In this document: one piece after another, positions 42,400 to 50,032 of the stretch | How the letters are laid out: each line of letters starts with the position of its first letter | Numbering within the stretch: position 1 is the first letter of the stretch | DNA from: Streptomyces sp. NBC_00286 | Lineage (GTDB): Bacteria > Actinomycetota > Actinomycetes > Streptomycetales > Streptomycetaceae | Direction: 5' to 3' | Assembly: GCF_036173125.1 (NCBI RefSeq) | Contig: NZ_CP108054.1 | Span: 2,108,001 to 2,172,000 of the forward strand | Length of the DNA: 64,000 nt | Notes under the pieces: generated by a model | Database searches by the model: none | What the model was told of the DNA's origin: nothing | Seen by the model: the letters and a program-made list of their open reading frames with translations, nothing else | Position numbers and translations under genes: made by a program

Positions 42400-42708
42400 T
42401 CAGTCGTCGTCCGGCAGAGCGTCGAGGGACTCGCGTGTGTGCCCGAAGGCGGCGAGTACGTCGTCGAGCGAGGTTCGCTGCCCAGTGTCAGAGGCGCTCC
42501 GGGCCAGTACGAGCGCAAGATCGTGCAGGTCGGAGGCGGCAGCCTCCAGAGCGGCGAGCCGGTCCATTCCGACGACGGCTGCCACGGGCCGATGGCGGCG
42601 TGTGACGACCAGATCCGAGCCCTGCTCGGCTTCTGCGACAAGCTTGGCCACACCGCGCTGGGATGCCTCGGTCACCGTCAGTTCGTGGGCGTCGCGCAGT
42701 ATCGTCAT
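42400..42708 (-). CDS. Phd/YefM-family antitoxin
   Basis: 102 residues. The N-terminal DNA-binding part reads MTILRDAHELTVTEASQRGVAKLVAEAEQGSDLVVTRRHRPVAAVVG, a textbook Phd/YefM motif. The acidic, disordered-looking C terminus (SLDALPDDD) should neutralise the toxin. It is transcribed first in the operon. Tandem ACTATACA/ACTATGTA repeats lie just upstream. Confidence 0.9.
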   Translation of the reverse strand: MTILRDAHELTVTEASQRGVAKLVAEAEQGSDLVVTRRHRPVAAVVGMDRLAALEAAASDLHDLALVLARSASDTGQRTSLDDVLAAFGHTRESLDALPDDD

Positions 42709-42716
42709 GGAGCTAA

Positions 42717-42736
42717 ACTATACAGAAAACTATGTA
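42717..42736. promoter_or_regulatory. AT-rich tandem motifs at the TA promoter
   Basis: ACTATACA (42717-42724) and ACTATGTA (42729-42736) are 12 bp apart, 9 bp from the antitoxin start. TACA/TGTA also form a short dyad. This fits an autoregulatory operator overlapping the promoter of a TA operon. Confidence 0.5.
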
Positions 42737-42886
42737 GATCGTCGAGTCGCACCTGAGCACTCATCCACCGCTCGTCCTTGAACGCGCGGCAACCCTCCCC
42801 GGCGCGGCGGCAACTCGAAGGCATGGCATCTGCAAGATCCACACCACCAGCAACACCACAACATCGCACCGCCGCCGCCGAGCCGC

Positions 42887-44632
42887 TCACAGGGCCGTCA
42901 CCGACCAAGAAGACCCTGCGGATAGCCCGCCTGGAGCGCTGAACCGAAACCGCGTCTCAGGCCCATCGGCCCATCGGACGCGCACCTCATACGCACCCTC
43001 CACCTCCACGGACACCAGGGCCTGGAGCGGGAGGGGGTCCGCTTCAGCGGTGAGACGAGCGAGGGCTACGAACAGGGTCACCTCCTCGCCCGTCACGCCC
43101 GTCAGACCGGACGTGGACGCACCCAACAGGCCGAAGGCCGGGAGGAGTTCAGCCCGCAGTCCCTCTTGACCGCCCTGGCCCTCCCCCGCCGACCAGCCCG
43201 TAACGCGCACGACGGTTCCGGGAGGCGCGCCCGTCACCAGGTGGGCGCGTACCTCCACCGCCCCGGACGCCACAACCAGGCTCGTGACCCGTGCGCCGCC
43301 ACCCGCCTCGTGTCGCGACGCCACCCAGCCGTCGCCAACTCCCAGCGGCTCAATGCCCGTTCGGCTCGAATCGTCGTCGACGATCACACTGTTGTCGTAC
43401 GTCTCTGAAGGCGCCGTCACCGTCGAGTACGCGAGCCGTGTGTAGTACGGGTCGTAGCGGACGTCCTCGCTGCCGTGATTGTGGAGGCGCACCAGACCGT
43501 CCGAACTGGTCGACTGCAGCAGCCAGTTGGGCGGCCCGACCGGCCGCACCTCGTCCTGCCGCTCCACCGGACCGGGCTCCTCGGTCGCCGTCCACACCTC
43601 GTGGTCCGCGGGGAGGAGCAGTCCGAGGAAGCCCTTGCTCGCCCAGTACGGGGACGCAGGGCCCGAATAGCCTTGCAGGACACCGGAGTTGGGGCCGTGC
43701 CAGCCAAGGGTGAGGAGGCCGCGGTCGTCGACGGCTCCCCGGTCGAGGAAGTAGCGCAGGGCCCCGGAGGCCAGCCGTCGCGTCTGGCCCGGCGGCAGTG
43801 GCGTACGTCCCGTGAGCGCGCCCAGCCACAGCGGCGCGGTGGTCGCGAAACGGTACGTGAGGGAGCGACCCTGGTGCATCGGCGCCCCGTCGCCGCCGAA
43901 CAGGCGGGCGTAGTCGGCGAGATGGGTGGACAGCCGGCCGCCGTACAGGTCGAGCAGGCGTGTGTCGTCCGCGAGCCAGGCGTGCAGGACCGGGTACAGG
44001 TGCATCGCCCAGCCGTTGTAGTAGTCGAACTTGCGGCCGTCGCCGTCGGTGTACCAGCCGTCGCCGACGTACCACTGCTCGATGCGCTCGAGACCGCGCT
44101 CGATCGCGGCCCGCGACGACTCGACCTCGTACCCGATCTCCTCCAGAAACCCGCCGACGGTGACCGGGAACAACTCCCAGTTACAGGGCCAGGCTTCAGC
44201 GGTCAGCGCGCCCCCGAGCCACTCCGCCGCCCGCTGCCGCACCCCGTCATCGAGACGATCCCACAGCAGCGGCCGGGTCAGCCGCAGAGCAAGGGCGATC
44301 GATGCGGCCTCAACGAGCGGCTGGCTACGGTCCTCGATACGCGGCCACACACCCGCGGTCCCGGCGGCAAGCCCGTCGGCGTACCGCGCAAGAGCCTTCT
44401 CGTCCCGCCGAAAGGCCGCCAGCAGGAGCGTACGGGCGTATCCCTCCAGGCCGTCGGACAGCCGCCCCGACCAGCTCTCACGATCACCGGGCAGGTGATA
44501 CAGCGCGCGATGCTCGGAGGCGTAGGGCTCCACGGCGGCAAGCAGGGAGTCGGCCGCGGCCTCCCAATGGGCGCGCATATAGCCGGTGTACGGGCTGAGG
44601 GTGCGGTCGTCGTCGGGAACGCCAGCGATCAT
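42887..44632 (-). CDS. DUF2264 protein, glycoside hydrolase family 154 type
   Basis: 581 residues from ATG 44632; the longer frame upstream runs through an intergenic repeat and is discarded. The catalytic-fold half carries the DUF2264 hallmarks (ARTLLLAAFRRDEKALARYADGLAAGT, NWELFPVTVGGFLEEIGYE, YYNGWAMHLYPVLHAWL, QGRSLTYRFATTAPLWLGAL), an (alpha/alpha)6 barrel now classed as GH154 with beta-glucuronidase activity reported. The C-terminal part is a beta-sandwich. No signal peptide, so it should act on imported uronides. It shares orientation and theme with the esterase and GH43 genes that follow. Confidence 0.85.
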   Translation of the reverse strand: MIAGVPDDDRTLSPYTGYMRAHWEAAADSLLAAVEPYASEHRALYHLPGDRESWSGRLSDGLEGYARTLLLAAFRRDEKALARYADGLAAGTAGVWPRIEDRSQPLVEAASIALALRLTRPLLWDRLDDGVRQRAAEWLGGALTAEAWPCNWELFPVTVGGFLEEIGYEVESSRAAIERGLERIEQWYVGDGWYTDGDGRKFDYYNGWAMHLYPVLHAWLADDTRLLDLYGGRLSTHLADYARLFGGDGAPMHQGRSLTYRFATTAPLWLGALTGRTPLPPGQTRRLASGALRYFLDRGAVDDRGLLTLGWHGPNSGVLQGYSGPASPYWASKGFLGLLLPADHEVWTATEEPGPVERQDEVRPVGPPNWLLQSTSSDGLVRLHNHGSEDVRYDPYYTRLAYSTVTAPSETYDNSVIVDDDSSRTGIEPLGVGDGWVASRHEAGGGARVTSLVVASGAVEVRAHLVTGAPPGTVVRVTGWSAGEGQGGQEGLRAELLPAFGLLGASTSGLTGVTGEEVTLFVALARLTAEADPLPLQALVSVEVEGAYEVRVRWADGPETRFRFSAPGGLSAGSSWSVTAL

Positions 44633-44649
44633 GGGGTCGTGCTTCCTAT

Positions 44650-44870
44650 CTAGGGTGCCTTGGTCAAGTCTGCGCCCCGTAGGGGCGCGGGGAACTGCGC
44701 GCCCAGCCCCCACCGTGCCCGCAGCCGCGACACGATCCCGACCCCCCACCCCGTGGCGGGGGTCTGGGGCGCAGCCCCAGTTTCGGGAAGGGGCGGGCTT
44801 GGAGAACTGCGCAACCAGCCCCCACCAGCCCGCGGTTTCATCACTGCGCAACCAGCGGAGCGCATTGGTA
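44650..44870. repeat. Interspersed intergenic repeat, second copy
   Basis: The block beginning AGGGGCGCGGGGAACTGCGC at 44681 and running past GGGAAGGGGCGGG at about 44796 matches the stretch 744-865 over about 120 bases. It keeps the internal GGCGGGGG(T/C)CTGGGGCGCAGCCCC. A degenerate tail (AGAACTGCGCAACCAGCC) continues to about 44820. It is in a gap between GH154 and the CE12 esterase. No coding potential of its own. Confidence 0.65.
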
Positions 44871-44914
44871 CCTGGGACGCCCCGGTTCCGGTCGGGACGC
44901 CCCAGGGTCTTGAG

Positions 44915-46009
44915 TCACCTCACAAGGCCCCGTGGGACCAGCCGCTGAGCAACCAGCTCATCACGGACAAGGTCCGCATAAACGGTCGCGCCATGAGCGG
45001 AGGTGTGCGTGTTATCCCGCTTCTCGTTGTACAGATACAGCACCTTGGAGCCCTCAACACCAAGCGACTCCACCAGCGCCTTGGTCTTGGCGGTCATATC
45101 GACGAGCGGCACGCCGTGCGCGGCGGCCACGGCGCGCGTGACGGCAGGGTGGTCAACGCCAAGCCCGTTGACCAACAGCGCCGTGTCGTTGTTGAGAGTG
45201 CCGTCGGCGCTGAACCACCGACGAACGATGGGCGTGAGCAACACAGGCCGCCCACCCCGTTCGCGCACACCGGCAACAAGCGTCTCGAGGTTGGCACGAT
45301 ACGTCGCCTCATCGGTCTGCTTGTCGTTGTGGGCAAGCTGGATGAGAACCAGATCTCCCTTGCGAATCAACGGCTGAACAGTCGCGAAGAGCGCGGGATT
45401 CTCAAGGTAACTGACCGTACTCTCCCCGGAATCCGCATAGTTGGCGACAGAGAGCCCCTTACGGAGGTACTGGGGCAACTGCTGCCCCCAGCCGGAGTAC
45501 GGCGCGCCAGGCTGATCGCAGGAGGTGGAGTCACCGACGACGAAGATCTGCCGACCATGCCGGGCCGGAGTAACGCGGATACCGGCCAGCGCGGGAGCCG
45601 AGCCCCCGAGCACGAGGTCGAGGCCGGCGGTGCCGTCAGGACCGGTGGGTTCGCCCTCAGGGGTACGGACGTTCACGGTGAAGCTACGAGCCACGCGCTC
45701 GCCCGCCGCCGTGGCCGTCTCGGGAAGGAGCGTGCGGCGAGTCTCGCCGCTGATGCCGGTACTCGCCGCAGTGTCGCCGCCGAGCAGGACGCGCACGTCA
45801 TACGTGCCTGGCGCGACATCGAAGTGACAGGCCGTCGCGGTGCAGTTCTCCAGACCCGCGCCGTGACCGCCCGCCCGCGCCGAGGCGGCAGACGAAGCCG
45901 AGGCGGCAGACGAGGCCGGGGCGGCGGCAGAAGCCGACGTAGCGGACAGCCCCGTAGCGACAGCCAGCGCGGCCAACACGGCAATCAGCGTGCGTCTGAG
46001 TCGTTTCAA
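44915..46009 (-). CDS. Secreted SGNH-hydrolase, rhamnogalacturonan acetylesterase type (CE12)
   Basis: 364 residues from TTG 46009, with GGAGGAGCCGCG directly ahead. A Sec signal peptide (~1-28) is followed by an Ala/Ser-rich linker and an N-terminal beta-sandwich domain of about 120 residues. The SGNH hydrolase then begins: block I IFVVGDSTSCD, block II YADSGES, block III LAHNDK and the His block DNTHTSAHGA. It would remove acetyl groups from pectin such as rhamnogalacturonan. A LacI-type site lies 58 bp upstream (46067-46074). Confidence 0.88.
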   Translation of the reverse strand: MKRLRRTLIAVLAALAVATGLSATSASAAAPASSAASASSAASARAGGHGAGLENCTATACHFDVAPGTYDVRVLLGGDTAASTGISGETRRTLLPETATAAGERVARSFTVNVRTPEGEPTGPDGTAGLDLVLGGSAPALAGIRVTPARHGRQIFVVGDSTSCDQPGAPYSGWGQQLPQYLRKGLSVANYADSGESTVSYLENPALFATVQPLIRKGDLVLIQLAHNDKQTDEATYRANLETLVAGVRERGGRPVLLTPIVRRWFSADGTLNNDTALLVNGLGVDHPAVTRAVAAAHGVPLVDMTAKTKALVESLGVEGSKVLYLYNEKRDNTHTSAHGATVYADLVRDELVAQRLVPRGLVR

Positions 46010-46065
46010 CGCGGCTCCTCCAACAGGGCGGCTTCTCCTGGTCGCTGGACGGTACCCTGCGATGG

Positions 46066-46077
46066 CAAGCGCTTTCT
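46066..46077. promoter_or_regulatory. LacI-family operator-like AAGCGCTT palindrome
   Basis: GCAAGCGCTTTC contains the 8-bp palindrome AAGCGCTT at 46067-46074, the core of many LacI-family operators. It lies 58 bp upstream of the CE12 esterase start. A LacI regulator responding to pectin sugars is possible; none is encoded in the window. Confidence 0.45.
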
Positions 46078-46216
46078 AGAGGCGTGCGCCACCTCGCTTC
46101 CGCACCACCGAAAAGAAGCCACCCATGACTGGAAGGCGCCCTGGTTGACACGTGTACCGGAGTGATCGAATCGACCGAACCGAGAGACGAGCGGCACAAC
46201 AAAAAGGGAAGCCACC

Positions 46217-47197
46217 ATGAATTCCACCTCATATCTGGACCTGTACCACCAGTTCTCCACGGATATCGACGCGGAACTGAATTCCGGCATCGAACAACTC
46301 GGCCCCTCCTCAACCACAGTCCAGACCGCCGTCACCGAACTCCTGCGCCACCAAACGTTCAGGTACCCCCTGCAAGTACTCCCGCTCCTGGTACACGGCG
46401 CCGAAACGGGAGACCCCGGACCGGCCGTTCCCCTGTCCGCGATCCATGTCCTGTGGTGGACTTCTGCCTGCTATCTCGACGACTTGGCCGACGGTCAGGC
46501 AGCGACCGTTTCCCGCGAACTCGGGGGAAACGAAGCCCTGCTCGCATCGATCATCAGCGGAAACAGTCTCCCCCTGCACATCATCCACTCACAGCAGGTC
46601 CCCGACTCAGTGCGAGGCGCCCTCACGGCCGAGCTCGCGACCTGCTGGATCACCGGCACCGAAGGCCAGTTGAACGACCTGCGCCGAGACACCGCCGACG
46701 CCACGCGCGACTCGGTGATCAAAACCTACCGAGGCAAATCCGGAGCACCCTTCGGAATGATCACCGCGATGGGCGCGATATTAGCCGGCGCGGAACACGA
46801 ACGAATACAGAAGTGGCGTGACTTCGGCGATGTCTTCGGCATCCTGTGGCAACTGTTCAACGACCAGGAGGACATCCTCTCCGGCCGCAATGAAGACCTG
46901 CGGAACGGAACGGTCACCTACCTCTTCGCCTGCGCCCTCGAAAACGCGTCACCCCCATCCAAAAACCGTCTCCTGAACCTGCACGCCGCCGCGAGAATTT
47001 GCGAAGAAGCGAGGTCGGAACTCACGGAATCCCTCCTCGCCCCCTCCGCCCTTCACCACTACCGAGCCGACCTGGCCCGTTTCCGCGACAAAGCCCAACG
47101 CCTTCTCACCGAACTCGGCGGCGACGAAACCCACGTACCGGTACTGCACCGCCTGGTGGAGGAGGCAGCCGAACTGCTCCTCCACCAGACAGAGTGA
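46217..47197 (+). CDS. Polyprenyl synthetase-family protein with a TTA codon
   Basis: 326 residues. The all-alpha isoprenyl diphosphate synthase fold is indicated by a first aspartate-rich motif YLDDLADGQA (DDxxD) and a second region WQLFNDQEDILSG in which the usual DDxxD has become NDQED. AAAGGGAAG precedes ATG 46217. Codon 189 (46781-46783) is TTA, implying bldA control. Local codon use is less GC-biased than neighbours. It may make a short prenyl diphosphate for a terpene, but no terpene cyclase lies nearby. The changed second motif could alter chain length or substrate. Confidence 0.75.
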   Translation: MNSTSYLDLYHQFSTDIDAELNSGIEQLGPSSTTVQTAVTELLRHQTFRYPLQVLPLLVHGAETGDPGPAVPLSAIHVLWWTSACYLDDLADGQAATVSRELGGNEALLASIISGNSLPLHIIHSQQVPDSVRGALTAELATCWITGTEGQLNDLRRDTADATRDSVIKTYRGKSGAPFGMITAMGAILAGAEHERIQKWRDFGDVFGILWQLFNDQEDILSGRNEDLRNGTVTYLFACALENASPPSKNRLLNLHAAARICEEARSELTESLLAPSALHHYRADLARFRDKAQRLLTELGGDETHVPVLHRLVEEAAELLLHQTE

Positions 47198-47228
47198 ACC
47201 AATCAGTGAACCATTCCCGGAGTCGGGC

Positions 47229-48698
47229 TCAACTGGCCCGAGCCCACTGCTGGTTGGTCCCCCCATTGCAGGCGTACGTGATGATCGCGGCCGAGTCGGC
47301 GGTCGACGCCCCGTTCACGTCCAGGCACTCGCCGCTGGCGCGGGACTTCAGCGTGACGTAGCCGCCGGACGTGGTGACGGACCACTGCTGCGTGGTGGCG
47401 GAGGTGGAGCAGGCCTCCTGGGTGACGTTGGAGGCGTTCTCCCGCAGGCACAGCGAGCTGTGACGGGCCATCAGCTGAACATGGCCGTTGCCGAGGTCCT
47501 TGAACCAGTACCGCTGGTTGCCGCCGCCGTTGCAGGTCCACTGCTTGATCTGGGCGCCCGCGAGGATCGACTGGTCGGGGACGTCGGCGCACTTGCCACT
47601 GTGCCGGGCCGCCAGCGTCTCGTACGGGCCGCCCCGACCGGTGATCGTCCCGGCGGCCGTGTCGATGGTGACCTCCGGATACCAGGACATGGACATCGTG
47701 GTGGAGTTCGAGAAGGTCAGCGGCAGCCAGACGTACCGCGAGTCGCTGACCGTCCCGCCGAAGGAGTTGCCCCAGCGGTCGCCCATGTAGAGGTAGGAGG
47801 TGCCCGAACTGCCCTGCACGGGAAGGACGTACGCGGTCTGCGAGCCGTACGTCGTCGAGTCGCCGATGTTCCGCATCGCCGTCCATGGGCCGGCGAGTGA
47901 GGTGGCCGTCGCGTACTGCTGCTGGTTGGGGCTCCAGCCCGTGGAGCCCGAAGTCAGCATGAAGTACACGCCGCCCCGCTTGAAGAGCGCCGGGGCCTCG
48001 CGGTGGCCGCCGTGCCAGGGGTCGGCGACCAGGGCGGCGATGCCGGTGTAGTCGCTGGTCAGCCGGTAGATGTGCAGGTCGTAGTTCTCGCGGGCGGCGG
48101 AGACCATGTAACCGGTGCCGTCGGTGTCGGTGAAGACGGTGATGTCACGGGACATGTGCTGGCCCAGCGGGCGGAAGCTGCCCTGCCACCGGTAGTCGCC
48201 GTCGACGGTGTCCGAGACGGCGACGGCTGCGCGGGCCTCGCTGTAGTCGACTCCGTTCTCCTTGTGCATCCACATCACGTACTTGCCGGTGGCAGCGTTG
48301 TACATGACCTTCGGCCGCTCGATGTTGGCGGTCGCCAGCTCCGGGTCGGTGGCCTCGGTCAGGACGTGGTTGCGGAACTCCCAGTTCTTCAGGTCGGTGG
48401 AGCGATAGGCCGACACATATCGGAAGGTGTTGTCGGAGTTCCGGTTCTCGCCGAACCAGTAGTAGTACGAGCCGACCTTGAGGACCCCGCCGCCGTGCGC
48501 GTGCAGCGGATTGCCCGAAGTGTCGGTGAACTGCGTGCCGTTGGTGATGGTCTGGGGTGCCGCCTGGGCGGGGCCCGCGGTCGCGAGTGCTCCGGCGACC
48601 GCGAGACAGAGGGCGACGAGGACGGCGTACAGACGTCTCATCCCGGCACGTCCGGCTCCACCACGTCGTGTTACGGAACGTCTTATCCCAGGTGGCAT
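47229..48698 (-). CDS. Secreted GH43 glycosidase with C-terminal ricin-type CBM13
   Basis: 489 residues from ATG 48698, with AAGGAGAG at 7 nt. A signal peptide (about 20-45) is followed by a five-bladed beta-propeller with GH43 features: HAHGGGVLKVGSYYYWFGENR, ERPKVMYNAATGKYVMW and HREAPALFKRGGVYFM. The pattern resembles exo-beta-1,3-galactanases that act on arabinogalactan. The last ~125 residues are a ricin B lectin trefoil with three QxW-type repeats (NQRYWF, TQQWSV, NQQWAR). It should degrade plant arabinogalactan or a similar glycan outside the cell. The next gene is also GH43. Confidence 0.85.
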   Translation of the reverse strand: MPPGIRRSVTRRGGAGRAGMRRLYAVLVALCLAVAGALATAGPAQAAPQTITNGTQFTDTSGNPLHAHGGGVLKVGSYYYWFGENRNSDNTFRYVSAYRSTDLKNWEFRNHVLTEATDPELATANIERPKVMYNAATGKYVMWMHKENGVDYSEARAAVAVSDTVDGDYRWQGSFRPLGQHMSRDITVFTDTDGTGYMVSAARENYDLHIYRLTSDYTGIAALVADPWHGGHREAPALFKRGGVYFMLTSGSTGWSPNQQQYATATSLAGPWTAMRNIGDSTTYGSQTAYVLPVQGSSGTSYLYMGDRWGNSFGGTVSDSRYVWLPLTFSNSTTMSMSWYPEVTIDTAAGTITGRGGPYETLAARHSGKCADVPDQSILAGAQIKQWTCNGGGNQRYWFKDLGNGHVQLMARHSSLCLRENASNVTQEACSTSATTQQWSVTTSGGYVTLKSRASGECLDVNGASTADSAAIITYACNGGTNQQWARAS

Positions 48699-48766
48699 CT
48701 GGACACTCTCCTTCAGAACGGTGAAGTGACGTGCGAAGCCGGTCAGTTGGGGGTGGCCGGTCGCCC

Positions 48767-49846
48767 TCAACCCCGGGCAGGGGTGTCGGCGACGGGGATG
48801 CCGAAGTCCGGTGTGCCGTCCGGCTTCCAGCGCAGTTTCTGGATGCGGGTGTGGCGGTTGGGGTCGTTCAGCGGGTCGCCGACGATCTCCTTGTACTGGC
48901 GGGCGTGGTAGACGAGGACGTCGGTGCGGCCGTCCTCGGCGACGGTGAAGCAGTTGTGGCCGGGGCCGTACTGCTTGGTGGTGTCGTTGCTGGTGAAGAC
49001 CGGGGTCGGGGACTTCGACCAGTTCGCGGGGTTCATGAGGTCGGCGTCGGCGTCGACGGTGAGCAGGCCGAGGCAGTAGTTGTGGTCGGTCGCGCTGGCC
49101 GAGTACGACATGAAGATGCGGCCGTTGCGCTTGATGAACGACGCGCCCTCGTTGACCTTGAAGCCGATGGTCTCCCAGTCGTACTCCGGTGTGGTGAGCC
49201 GTACTTGAGGCCCCGTCAGCGTCAGCGGGTCGGCCATCTTCGACAGCCAGACGGCGGTGTTGTTGTCCATGCCGGGCTCGTGCTGCGCCCAGGAGAGGTA
49301 ACGGGTGCCGCGGTGGGTGAAGGTGGTGGCGTCGAGGGAGAAGGTCTCCCAGGCCGTCTTGAGCTGGCCGCGCTCCACCCAGATGCCCTTGAACGGGTCA
49401 CGGTGGGAGTTCTCCAGGACCCAGATGCGGATCGCCCAGATGTCCTCGGCGGGCGCGGAGGCGAAGTAGATGTACCACTTGCCGTCGATGTGATGGATCT
49501 CCGGCGCCCAGATGTGCGCGCCCATGACACCGGTGGCGTGCTTGCGCCAGATGACCGCCTCGTCGGCGGTCGCGATGCCGCGCAGGGTGCGGGAGCGGCG
49601 CAGGATGATGCGGTCGTACTCCGGGGACGTGGCCGTGAAGTAGTAGCGGTGGTCGGTGTGACGGTGGATGTGCGGGTCGGCGCGGTTGCGGACGAGCGGG
49701 TTGACGTACGAGCGGCTCCCGCCGGCGGCGTCCGGGGTGGCGGCCTGGGCGATTCCGGGCACGGCGGTGAGCGCGCCCGCGGCGAGGGCGCCCTTCAGGA
49801 CGAGTCTGCGGCCGGGGATGTCGGGGGTCTCGTCAAGGCGGCTCAT
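48767..49846 (-). CDS. Tat-exported GH43 enzyme, alpha-L-arabinofuranosidase-like
   Basis: 359 residues with GAGGGAACCGC ahead of ATG 49846. The N terminus GRRLVLKGALAAGALTAVPG is a twin-arginine signal ending near ATP. The beta-propeller has the GH43 acids in context: YVNPLVRNRADPHIHRHTDHRYYFTAT (base Asp), IWAPEIHHIDGKWYIYFAS and VNEGASFIKRNGRIFMSYS (acid Glu). Arabinan or arabinoxylan side chains are likely substrates. It shares a promoter gap with the divergent beta-repeat protein, where candidate operators lie. Confidence 0.87.
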   Translation of the reverse strand: MSRLDETPDIPGRRLVLKGALAAGALTAVPGIAQAATPDAAGGSRSYVNPLVRNRADPHIHRHTDHRYYFTATSPEYDRIILRRSRTLRGIATADEAVIWRKHATGVMGAHIWAPEIHHIDGKWYIYFASAPAEDIWAIRIWVLENSHRDPFKGIWVERGQLKTAWETFSLDATTFTHRGTRYLSWAQHEPGMDNNTAVWLSKMADPLTLTGPQVRLTTPEYDWETIGFKVNEGASFIKRNGRIFMSYSASATDHNYCLGLLTVDADADLMNPANWSKSPTPVFTSNDTTKQYGPGHNCFTVAEDGRTDVLVYHARQYKEIVGDPLNDPNRHTRIQKLRWKPDGTPDFGIPVADTPARG

Positions 49847-49868
49847 GCGGTTCCCTCACACTCGATCA

Positions 49869-49974
49869 TTCGCCATATCGAACGGTATCTGTCATTCCGA
49901 ACGCCGAAACGGTAAGGGTGTGTTACGAGGAGGTCAACGGGTCAGGAGCTTAGAAAAAGTCCGATACTTTCGGA
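49869..49974. promoter_or_regulatory. Candidate operators in the GH43 / beta-repeat protein divergent gap
   Basis: Three dyad-like signals occur. TTCG-CCATAT-CGAA spans 49869-49882. The half-site ATTCCGAAC is at 49894-49902, shared with the palindrome at 14802-14817. TCCGA-TACTT-TCGGA spans 49960-49974. Together they suggest one or more carbohydrate-responsive repressors controlling this pair. Confidence 0.4.
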
Positions 49975-50032
49975 GCTGAAGTCGGGCCCAAATTTTTGTT
50001 ATCGCCCCCGCCCCGCCCCCGTCTCCACAGGC

